The notes under the pieces: generated by a model | The model's input: only the letters and a program-made list of their open reading frames with translations | Told to the model about the DNA's origin: nothing | The model's database searches: none | DNA from: Carposina sasakii | Lineage: Eukaryota > Arthropoda > Insecta > Lepidoptera > Carposinidae | DNA length: 64,000 nt | Assembly (NCBI GenBank): GCA_014607495.2 | Contig: CP053150.1 | Span: 14,094,495 to 14,158,494 of the forward strand | Direction: 5' to 3' | Part shown: positions 11,485-21,800 of the stretch, piece after piece | Layout of the letters: the number at the start of each line of letters is the position of its first letter | How positions within the stretch are numbered: the stretch's first letter is position 1 | Position numbers and translations under genes: made by a program

Positions 11485-11790
11485 GTGGAGGTTACCTGCA
11501 GGATCTGGCAGTGCGTTAACTACAGGATCTGGCTGTGCGTTACCTGCAGAGTCTGGCTGTGTTACTTGCAGGGTCTGGCGGTACGTTACCTGCAGGATCT
11601 GGCTGCGTTACCTGCAAGGTCTGGCGGTACGTTACCTGCAGGATCTGGCTGCGTTACCTGCAGGATCTGGCTACGTTACCTGCAAGGTCTGGCGGTACGT
11701 TACCTGCAGGATCTGGCTGCGTTACCTGCAGGATCAGGCTACGTTACCTGCAAGGTCTGACGGTACGTTACCTGCAGGATCTGGCTGGCC
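11485..11790. repeat. Minisatellite overlapping the end of the epimerase gene
   Basis: About thirteen tandem units of 22-24 bp alternate between GTTACCTGCAGGATCTGGCT and GTTACCTGCAAGGTCTGGCG. Units near 11490-11560 are more diverged than those near 11600-11780. On the minus strand the first unit is the coding sequence for QILQVT at the end of the epimerase, so the array seems to have grown from the gene. Long plus-strand frames across it only reflect the repeat period. Confidence 0.92.
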
Positions 11791-14700
11791 TCGAAGGCTG
11801 TCCCGGGCAGCAGCACGATGGGCGCTGCGACCCGGCCCGCCTCCACACACACCATGTTCGGGAACTCGTCGTCGCCGAAGTCGGGGATCTCCTTTGCGTA
11901 CTCGGACCATGGGTTCCAGATCACTGCAGGGTGTTGAACAGATTAGAAAACAGGGCATATTGAATAACACGTCGTATTTAGGTTTTACCCGGACACTATT
12001 TCAAAACCCCCGGCCGCGCTCAAAACTAGGATAAATCCGGGGAAACCCGGACGGCAGCCCTAGGAATAATGAACGTTAGGTATACCGAACGGGATAGCGG
12101 TACACTATGAAACCCCACTTGATTTAAAGAGAAATACCTAAGTCAAATTTAATAAAAACAAGTTTGTATAGACCGTTTTTAGGCAAGTCTAAAATTGTGA
12201 CTTTAAAATTGTTATATTTCGGAAAGTTATTACTAGAAAGAAATTCGTCTGCCATAGGGCTTAGAGTGTGGAAAATAGGGGTAAAATACCTATATGTAAG
12301 TACTTGTATATTATTATGCTCACCAGTGTCGGGGAAGTTGTACTTCTGTATGCGCATCTTGCGTCCGCTGACGACGTTGGTGATGATGTGTTCCTGCACG
12401 GTGTTCTGGTACACGCGGTCGGTCCACTCGTTGACGGTCACCACCTCGCGCGTCTCCTGGTACACCGCGTTGTCTCGCGTCTAAAGAAGCGCAATAGGGT
12501 ATTAAATGATTTTTCGTTAACAATTTTAAATCAGTTCTGGGGTTGTCATAATAGACTAGTAAAATTATATTTTAATTTTATGAGACCGGAAAGTGCCTTA
12601 AAAACCTATTTTCATTTTTGAGTCTAAATTTTCACGCGGAAAACGCTAGGCGCCATGCTGAGACGTCACTCCAATAGGAAACAGTCTGTGGTAAACAATA
12701 CGATCGATTACGAATATCATATCAATGTTTCGTGTCGTATCAATAAGCCCATGTCACTAAGTCACAGGATCACCCGATACAACTGACGCGGAAAGCAAAC
12801 ATTGCGGATAATCAAATTAAAAATGCATTTCCAGCGAGTAATAATACTGTCGTATAACTCAAAACAATGGTAATATTCAATATTTTTAATATTCAATTAA
12901 TAATATTCACACACTATACAACACATTAACCTAGTCCCACATTAAAATCCCTAAGGTCTTGTGTCGTGGGTACTAAGCAACGGTATATAAATACATATAT
13001 AAGTATAGAAACATCCATGACTCGGAAACAAATATCGATATTCATCATATCAATGTTTGCACCTACCGGGATTCGAACCCAGGACCTATCGCAGGCAGGG
13101 TCACTACCTACTACACCAATCGGCCGTCATGGTACTTATTCAGTATTTGTCTGGCTGTCACACGGTAGATGATTTGAATCGAGGATTTATGACGACGTAG
13201 GTACGGTCACTACCAGCTAGACTGATCGGTCGTCGATTATTAAATTACCACACATACGTGCTTCCAAAATGTGGTAGCCAGCAGTGCAGGATTACGAAGA
13301 TCTCACAACCGCCAGATGTAAAAGATCAGCGATGAATTGTTAGCTCATTGTCGATGCGACAGCGATACAATCACGATCCGATAATAAACTTACAATATCT
13401 AAGCCGTCAGCCCTATAAATGCCCAACATTTGAGCCACAGTGGTGGTACGATGCGATTACGATCCGATAATATTGCAATAATGAACCTAACTTAACTAAT
13501 AAACTAACCTAACCTAACTTACCATAAACCCTAAAAATGTCCTACATTCGACTCTGGAGTAGTCCTCCATTATTTAGGGACCAAAATTATTCACCTGTGA
13601 TCCACAAATAAACGCATTTGGTTTGATTCCTTACCTTGTCAACAAACATGCAGCCGTGCATGCCGGTGAGCTGGCAGCGGCGCACATCGGGCACCTTGAA
13701 GTAGGTGTGCAGCAGCAGCTGGCAGCTGAACGTCAGCTCCTTGCTGGGGTTGTACACGCCGATGTTGAAGTGCAGCTCCTTCTCCCGCAGGATCAGCCGG
13801 TACGTCACCCGGAACCTGCGATCAGTGCTCAGTCAATAGCCTCTTCTGCGGGTTAGCGGGAAACTGGCCTCTGGGCCGCGGCCCGTGTTATTCACAATGG
13901 GAACAATAATGGTCAGCTTGGCCGAATGCGAGCGATAAACTGTTAATTACTCTTAGTTAAAAGAGTTTATTAAGAGAGTCAAGAAATTACGAATTATCGT
14001 TTGTGCTGATGTGGGGCTTTATTAGAATACATCAGCACCCTTATGATGAATTTGGTGAGAGCGAGATGTCTCACTTTCAAACGTCAAACTCACAGAGCTA
14101 TTAATAACTAGATAAACTAAGTGTATGTACTTTGCATATAAAAATTGACTAATAATTAGAATAGACACTCGTTCTCAAGCCAGGACTGAGTGAATTAGGG
14201 CTGATAGAAATGGTTTGCAATCCCTTTTTACACACCAAGTAGAAACACTTGCCTTGCCTAGTTGTTACTTAGCTCTGTGGATTTGACGTTTAAAAGTGAG
14301 ACATCTCGCTCTCACCAAATTCATCATACGCGTGCAGCTGCATCTCCTTTTCTTCACGTCGTAATAAGAGTCTACTAAGGAATTCAGGGGCGTTTCTCAG
14401 ACGATGAGCTAGCAACTTGTCACTGATCTTTAATACTCGTATTGGACCCCGTTATGCTCTGTGTGGGACCTCTATCGCGATCCTGCAGTTCTCACTACCC
14501 CATTTTCGAAAACACAGTCGTGTCTATATGTATCTATGTATTGACGCGTGCGGCTCGATGTTATAGGTACTCGTTAAGCATTCAATCTTCATGCGATATA
14601 CGTAGATGACGTATCATCTGTCAGGCCGCTTAGATTTAACGTCATAGAAAGAATGTGGTAGGGCTGGCATCAAGATAAACTAGTTTCCAAGAGAAATACC

Positions 14701-17700
14701 TATATGTAATCACTTATTTATTTTACTGCACGAACCAAAGTTGATCGTCTTCAACATGGATTTAGTTTTACACAAATTCTGAAATAAGCCGGCGCACTTA
14801 TCTGCTAACTATTCAGTAAAGCAATACAGTAACATTTTACAAGTTGGCACCGTGAAATCGTCTTTTTGCTGTCATACGCCGCTATATTATGGTATCTATT
14901 GCAAGATACATAATCAACGTACCCGGAAAGAATAACTTACTATAGAACTGTGGGCACAGTGGCGGATTTACAAATTTCAAGTATAGGCTGAATAGTTTTT
15001 GCCGCCCTTGCCTCAACAATTGTCATATCATACATTATTATTACATTATAGAGAGAAAAGTCATCGACAAAATTTGTTGCAGACTTCTATCTGTAAGACA
15101 TCAGAAAACCGTCATAGAAAAATATTTTTGATTTCTATGAGGTAAAAAAAAAATAAAAATCGTTCCCCAAATTTGCCGCCCCCAAAATCTGCCGCCCTAG
15201 GCTCGAGCCTACTCAGCCTGCTGGTAAATCCGTCACTGGTGGGGCAAGCACTCACCTCTCGATAGTCTGTAACGCTATGGTAACTGTCAAATATGAGATT
15301 ACGCTATCGACTCGCATAGCGTTACGCCGCGTAAAAAGATTCATGCTTACCCTACTGGACGGCATCTATCCCTTCAAAGAAAAGTAAACAATCACACACC
15401 GAAAAGAATGACTTACTGGAAGTGCCACATGGACCTAGTGAATTCGTCGTCCATGAGACTGAAGATGGCCTCCACGTCGCCGCTCGCGAGTCGCTCCGGC
15501 ATCTTCTCGACGTGCCACCGCGCCACGCGTGCGAACCCGTGCTGCGGCCCGAATGCCCATTGGCCGAATTGAGCTGGAACGAATTGGGTTCAACGGTTTT
15601 GGTGGCTGGTTTCTAATGAATCTACTTTGGAGGAGAAATAATTAATAGACTAGGTTCCGTGGGTGTTCGAACTACGATTTATGTTGTTCTTTGTGACGTC
15701 TTGAGATAAGTCATGGACTATCTATACCGGCTGCCGAACCTGCCAATTTATTTAAGCAGTTCTCAGTACTAACTTAAATAGATAATATTATAAAAGCTTT
15801 CTGGGGCATTTTCTAACATCTAACCTGGTGAGTTAAGAAACTTATGTATATGTCGTGGCCATATTGTAAAATTGATCATTTCATGAAATGGTCGAGCATT
15901 TCACGAAGTGGTCGCATTTCATGAAGTGGCCAATTCAATTTGACCAGATCGTTAAATCGTCTACATTTCACGATTTTGTCATCCACGTTTGGCCAAATCG
16001 TATTAACAGGGTGTCCATAAAATCCGAATGTGGTAAGAACTTATATAAATAATACTAGCAGCCCGCGGTTCCGGCTTCGCTCGGATATTCGACTTTTACA
16101 GCTGTAGTTTATAATTCGACACAACCATCAACCATCAACGTCGCGCACCTCAACATGAGCCCACCCACCACCACCGCCGTCGCCGCGCCGCGCGCCGCCA
16201 TTCGCCGCCACTGTCGTGCTATGCGGACCGACCGACTGACACAACGACGGAACGCAGCCGCCGGCGCCGCCGCCGCCATCTCTGCCCTCGGCATTGTAAA
16301 TGCATCTTGTATTAATATTAACATAAAAGTGTTATGATATGTATATATTCGGATCCTCATTTCATCAGCTTTAATTTGATATGCATTTTGTTTTATGTTT
16401 ATTGGTCTATGTCGGTAGGAACATCGAGTAATTGAAAAATAAGATATTTCGTAAATAAACTTGAACACCACTAAAATCGTTATTGTGGCTAAACCTTAAA
16501 GGATAGACATATGCTATCGCAGACTTTTTTATAGAACTTTTTGAGAAGAATAATTCCCCCATACATTGTTATTCTGTATTTTGAGTTATTTCAGCAGCGC
16601 ACGCAATGCAAGCCTCCAAAAAGCTCGTTTTTCTTCCGTCCGTCTGATAACTGTTACGATTACTCTAATAATTTCTTAAGTAGGTACACCTAAATTATAC
16701 ACCTATAGAATCCCTGGAATGTCTTCTTTCCATTATTGAAAACCGCATAGCTATTGATATAGTAGTTTTTGAGATCCTAGGTAACAAACACATTTTGGGC
16801 GCCCTTCGCAACTTCATTTTATACTATGTATAGATATAGATAGATATACCGTACACCATATATAAGTATACCATAAGGTATGATGGTATGATTTTTTTTG
16901 CTATTATTTATGTTATATTTTCACAATATAATATTTAAAACATAAAAGACTTTACAAAAGCGATTCGCATCTGGCACATCGCCGGACGCTGCCTGGGCAC
17001 GCTCGCTCTGCTCGCTCGGCTCGTGCGTCATTTGTCATAGTCTAACCTAACCTAACCTATCGTAATCTAAGGTTTTTGTTTAACAATATTATTATAAACC
17101 ACCATTAAATCTAATATACATTATACAATATAACACACTATCCGTGAACTTCTTCTGCATAGTCACCCTACTCTCTTTAATTTGTTTTATAACCTAAAAA
17201 GAAAAATCCGCAATCTTCACACATAAATAAAACGCGCGCAGCGCCTCTACCGGTGATTCATGTAACTATTTTACGATATGATCAATAATCTTGACCACTT
17301 CATGAAATGATCGGGCGTTTAGTTGCCCATATCGAGAAACGATTTTTATCATCGATCTGCCCAAACCATATCATGATGTGGCCAATAGACAGTTGAACTT
17401 TTCATGAAATGCGACCATTTCATGAAATGCTCGACCATTTCATGAAATGATCAATTCTACGATATGGCCACGACATATACATAATTATTATAACTTCGGA
17501 AGTCGACAGTTATAGAATTGAGACTAAATTAAGAATTTTCGAGTGTCATTAAAATAAATAATCGTCGGAATTGTACTTGTAAATAGAGTAAATCCAACAT
17601 ACTCATCAAGGTATTTTTGAGTCAAGATGTCTACGTAGGCCGTAGCTTATAAAATTCCTTTGCAAATAATTCCCTCGCACGGGATCTTGCGGAGAAAGCG

Positions 17701-18861
17701 GAGGAGGAACGGGTGGGCGATAATGGCTGCCACGATGCGATCATATCGACAGAATTGCAGGCGCTAATTAATTTGTAATTGAACTACAAATTGAGCATAC
17801 GTTTAAATCTGCAACTATGTTGTGATCATCATTAAAACATTGTGCTGAGGGATTCAGGTTTGTTTGCCGAGATTTGGCTTATGTATAGCTATCGGGATGA
17901 AAAAATAACGTTTCCAATAATGTAATTTCAAAAGAGATGGTAAAATTCGTCATCCGAGTAATTGACCCGGTGGCTCAGTGGTAAGAGCGCTGGCACGGAA
18001 TGCAGAGGTCGTGGGTTCGATTCCCACCCGGGTAAGGAATTTTTTCCATTTCTTTATTAATAATTTTATGTTGTGATCATCTAGGCGCATTCAGAGCCTT
18101 GTGTTTTCAGTTAATTGTTATCCTTATTTATAAGGTTCCATATCTTTAAGGGCCTCTCGCTGATAATGTTTACATCATTGACCCAAAAATTCTAAATCTA
18201 TCTCTGCTTAGTATGTGTCGAGTAAGCAAGTTGCCAGATAGGTAAAGTGCGGTTTGCTGAAAATCTATAGCTGCAATCTCAGCAGAATTGAGATGCACTC
18301 ACTGATGATTAACAGAAGTCACGGTAGCTCTTAGTAGGCAAGTAGCTAAGGGTGCAACAATTTAAATGGTACCTACTTGTAACAATCGTTAAACATAATC
18401 ATTACACTGTAAAAAACTGCAAAAAACTTGTAGGATTAGTATACAGGGTGTAACAGAAAGGGTATGTTAAGCGAAAAGCTATGTAAATACACAATACAAC
18501 TCAGGAATATTCATACAATCTTGAAAAATAAAAATGTCATTTCGTGTATCAAATTTTGGAAATAGGTTCTCTATAGTGGGCATAGAGAACCTATTTCCAA
18601 AATTTGAGACTCGAAATGACATTTTTATTTTTCAAGATTGTATAAATATTCCTGAGTTGTTGATGAATTCTCCATACTATCTGGAAAAATAAACATGCGA
18701 TTTCGAGTCTCAAATTTTGTGGGTAGTTTCCTTTTAGTGAGCTATTTACATAGCTTTTCGCTTAACATACCCCTTTTGTTACACACTGTATAAGATACTT
18801 ACGAAACACAAATGGAATTCCTCCCCGAATCGGTCTCTTACCATCGAAGACTGCTTGTTTG
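11739..18861 (-). CDS. Glucose-6-phosphate 1-epimerase-like protein (N-terminal exon not found)
   Basis: Five exons: 18803-18861, 15417-15573, 13635-13815, 12324-12480 and 11739-11923, all GT-AG and all in phase, about 246 residues. The family (aldose-1-epimerase fold) interconverts alpha and beta glucose-6-phosphate in the cytosol. Family features in order: KQAVFDGKRPIRGGIPFVFP, QFGQWAFGPQHGFAR (catalytic-type histidine), HTYFKVPDVRRCQLTG, KYNFPDTVIWNPWSEYAK and MVCVEAGRVAAPIVLLPG. Roughly 40 N-terminal residues are missing; a phase-2 exon is needed upstream of 18861. The C-terminus is odd: after EASQILQV the frame runs through one minisatellite unit (TYRQTLQVT) before TAG at 11739, where relatives usually stop soon after SQ. 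Introns carry a SINE, several MITEs and a 1.6-kb long-TIR element. Confidence 0.88.
12901..13135 (-). repeat. tRNA-derived SINE D, copy 1
   Basis: Reverse orientation. The head carries a B-box-like GGTTCGAATCCCGGTAGG preceded by GACGGCCGATTGGT; the body includes AACATCCATGACTCGG and GTGGGACTAGGTTAAT. Same family as 45169-45437 and 63483-63736. A second degenerate head fragment seems to lie at 13190-13240. Confidence 0.85.
13999..14538 (-). repeat. Dispersed repeat A, copy 3, split by a MITE
   Basis: The left part (13999-14041, GTGCTGATGTGGGGC...CATCAGCACC) and right part (14332-14538, GCAGCTGCATCTCC to ACACAGTCGTGTC) join into the arrangement seen uninterrupted at 60266-60508. The MITE at 14044-14326 sits between them, so repeat A was here first. 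Confidence 0.8.
14044..14326. mobile_element. MITE E, copy 1 (Tc1/mariner-like, TA target)
   Basis: Inverted ends of about 55 bp: TGATGAATTTGGTGAGAGCG at left, matched inverted at right by CGCTCTCACCAAATTCATCA, with TA on each side. The TA duplication suggests Tc1/mariner mobilisation. The second copy at 37357-37641 is nearly identical in its ends. Confidence 0.9.
14957..15238. mobile_element. hAT-like MITE
   Basis: The left end CAGTGGCGGATTTAC and right end GTAAATCCGTCACTG are inverted repeats with one mismatch. Flanks tgtgggca and gtggggca look like an imperfect 8-bp target duplication, as expected of hAT. The interior repeats GCCGCCC motifs and codes for nothing. Confidence 0.75.
15241..15356. 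repeat. Dispersed repeat H, copy 2
   Basis: GGGGCAAGCACTCACCTCTC to GATTCATGCTTACCC. Same family as 8160-8297, with the inner block CGCGTAAAAAG conserved. It lies just upstream of the donor of the exon at 15417-15573. Confidence 0.6.
15845..17481. mobile_element. 1.6-kb non-autonomous DNA element with long palindrome-rich TIRs
   Basis: The left end TGTATATGTCGTGGCCATAT recurs inverted at the right end (17464-17481), flanked by TA. The inverted arms extend well over 90 bp and are built from repeated near-palindromes such as TTTCATGAAATGGTCG. The centre has GC-rich patches (16140-16280 and 16970-17030) and a CCTAACC run at 17043, and no transposase. It lies in an epimerase intron. Superfamily not assigned. 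Confidence 0.78.
17964..18050 (+). repeat. tRNA-derived SINE with recognisable A and B boxes
   Basis: The acceptor-like arms ACCCGG/CCGGGT pair, the D arm GCTC/GAGC pairs, and the T arm GTGGG-TTCGATT-CCCAC is perfect; the anticodon arm is disrupted (CTGGCACGGAATGCAG). A shared tail gaattttttccattt also follows the copy at 44658-44735. The broken anticodon stem, tail and second copy argue for a SINE rather than a working tRNA gene. Confidence 0.75.
18444..18788. mobile_element. Hairpin MITE beside an epimerase splice donor
   Basis: Ends CAGGGTGTAACAGAAAGGG and its inverted partner CCCCTTTTGTTACACACTG are flanked by TATA, with the inverted match extending through AAGCGAAAAGCTATGTAAAT. Inside, arms at about 18498-18575 and 18582-18658 form a near-perfect hairpin of about 75 bp. 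The right end lies 14 nt past the donor of the epimerase exon 18803-18861. Confidence 0.88.
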
Positions 18862-21800
18862 CTGAAAAATATTATGCAATATTATATAAAATTTTACCAA
18901 GTTTCGGCACAAATCAGAGAGTTTTTTAAATAAATTAATTAAAGAGAGTTTTGAATTAACAATAGGAATTTTTGTAGGCATTCCTAACTTGGTACAACCA
19001 CTTGCGGGGCTCGTGGACAACAAAAAGTTTACCAAGTTTCGAACCAAGCAATCAATGCAGTAGGAATTTTTTCTAATTTAGAGGTTATAAACTTTTTCGA
19101 CTACCCAGATGTGTTCAGAATTGGCACATCACTGATATTGAAGACTTTTTACCTACCTGTGTGTAAATTTTCTTGGTAAAATGGGAAAATAACAATATCA
19201 CTAATTTACTAAGGGGCTACGAGTATAATACATAATGGGCTAAATATAACATTTTGTGGGGGTTTTCTAAAGAAACCTTTATCGATTTTTATTGAGAAAA
19301 TTCCTTTATTTGCTAGCTACAGTATCTAGTAGCTACAGTACAGTACAACTTCGTACAGTTGTCTCAATTATTTTGGAAAACAAAAAGCAACAATAAACTC
19401 CATTCACACAGCTAGCAACAGAAACGAGTGTCTGGAGCCAGGATCAATGGCTCCTCCAGTCCGCATTACCATTGCAACTCACGTTTGAACAAGATCAATT
19501 TTAGCGGTGGCATTCCGACGCAGTCCGCAAAAACCACCCTTATATTATAAATGCATCAGAGGACAGGTCGGACGCGACAAAAACGGACCGCGGCAACACG
19601 ACTATACATTATTTATACCTACCAGCTTTAGCATTTCGGTGTTTACGACTCGATTGGCTTTGACCATCGATACGTGATCGTTGAAGATGCCTTCTGTTTC
19701 ACAGATCTTGTGCGCATATGAATGAATAGATACTCATCATCTACGCGATCTCCAAAACCGAATCCCTTGTATTTACAAATATAGGTACAGACAAGTTTGT
19801 TGGAACCGCCTTATTTCAATATCTAGGTATGCACTAAAAGTTCGACTAGTTGTTTATTCTTTGTGTGTTCTTTGTACATATTTCACGGAGTATGTGGCAT
19901 TTTATGGGAAATCTATAGGTACGAGTAGTACCTACGGTAGAAAGAAAAAAACAACAGCAGTTGTATTCATAATATTTCAGGACCTCATTATAGTTATCAT
20001 CATAGAAAAAGTGTAAAAATTGCCTGTATGTGTGCCTCAACATTATTTAAATTTAAAATAATTTTACCCTTATATAAGGTGCATTAGTATGTATAGTGGG
20101 TTTATTTCAAGTTTATCAACTGTCAACTTAATAAATGGCGAATAATATACCGTGGCAGGATAATAGCCGATACCACAATACAGTAATGTCAATTAGCCAC
20201 TTTTTACGAGTACTGGAAATAGAATTAACCTTTCTAGGCAAACTGGTAGTGATGGGCTGAGAGGCGGCAATGCATGGGAATGTCACATAAACCATACACT
20301 ACTCAAACCAATAGCAATTTTAATTAATACGAAGGCATTTGTTTTTTATATCTAATTATGGAGAAGTAAGTACAGGAAAATCGCCCTTTATAACCATGAT
20401 GTGAAAATTATAAGGAAGAAAGTTAATGAATTGAAAATTCATGTAATTCGAATTAAATATACTATTAGGTTACATGTCGTCACAACAGTGGTATGCATAT
20501 TTTACTTTTAGGTTTGATGATTTTCGGAGAGCGAGTAGTACTGTACAGCGAACAGTCAATTCGATTTGCCAAAAACCACTTTCATCCTTCCAACTTGGAA
20601 ACGGCGAATAACAAAGGCCCGATTGCGGTGACAAAAACCCGCGGTGTCAACGCAAGAATGTATCGACCCGGCTACCGATTCCGCGGTATTCCTCCCGGAA
20701 TGGCTAATTAAAACTTTACCTAGGGTCAAAGCTTTCGTCAAACGGCCCGCCTGCTTGCGATTCCTGAATCCTGACTTTATAATGCGATGAGGAAATTATG
20801 CACCGAATGTGCTCATTCGACTATGTAATGTGCGGAGCTGCGCTTGGTTCGCTACTCGTTACAAATTCAATCTGTGCCTAGTGTTTGTCTCCTACACGAT
20901 TAGTTGGAGTTAGGGGGATTATATTGCAATTAACTGCAAGATTATTGGCAATGATCTTTTCTTTTTGGATTGCTTCTATTTTCCATTTCTCTTAGCGCTT
21001 TCATTGATTCATTCATTCATACCACATATACTACTCTTGCATGTGACTGTATACTGAAGATGTCTACAGGTGCAAAATAATTAAAAGATTGATACTTTAT
21101 ATGTACCTATCGACAAGGCTAGATGTCTTTTTTGGTGAATGAATGAATGATTAACTGTTATTTAAAAACGCTAGGAAAGCATAATATAATATTGATCTGT
21201 TATGGATTAGCGACGGCCGATTATTATCACCAATATATCAAGTTGTTGGGCGATATTGCATGGCATAACCTCAGAAATAGGAGAGTCCCTATTCTGAACC
21301 TAAAACACGCGACAAAGGCTGACAATTTGAGATACAAAAACAACAGACGATTTAGCATAATTAATTGCCCAATCCGTTAAGCGCAACTTTTTGCGCCCCG
21401 CGACCTTTTTAGCAGGCCGCAATATTGTGCAAAAACACTGTGACCCGCGACGGTTTCTCGGGACCGGCTCCCATTCTCATTGTTCTTGACTTTCATGTAT
21501 TGATCGTATATGAAGCCCATTCTCAACATTGTAGTCGCGTGAAATGCTGTCGTGAGATGCGCAGGCGCCGCTCCCCTCGCGGTCTCGCTGCGCCAACTAG
21601 CAAGACTACTCAACTATAAAATGGTCCATAATTACATTGTAGTACTTTATAGACGCGAACCTGTTATGCCCATTAATGGAATTTCATTAATATTGCCTAT
21701 GCCGTAGTCAAGCCTCGGGGCGAAGCGTTAAAACGGGACCTATACGTGCAAAATAATCTATTAAAAGCTTATAAGTACTTACAGAAAGTATGAACAACTA

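Noticed and set aside
11416..12034. Long overlapping plus-strand frames rich in CVTCRIWLRYLQ-type repeats
   Set aside because: They arise from the minisatellite period and the antisense of an epimerase exon; there is no splice or start support.
15422..15616. Plus-strand frame starting MPHGPSEFVVHE
   Set aside because: Antisense shadow of the epimerase exon 15417-15573, which fits the family and splices in phase.
16155..16471. Alanine/arginine-rich frames on both strands
   Set aside because: Caused by GC-rich simple sequence (GCCGCC runs) inside a non-autonomous DNA element.
17964..18033. A functional tRNA gene (anticodon region CGG)
   Set aside because: The anticodon stem does not form properly, and the same head with the same tail recurs as an inserted SINE at 44658-44735.
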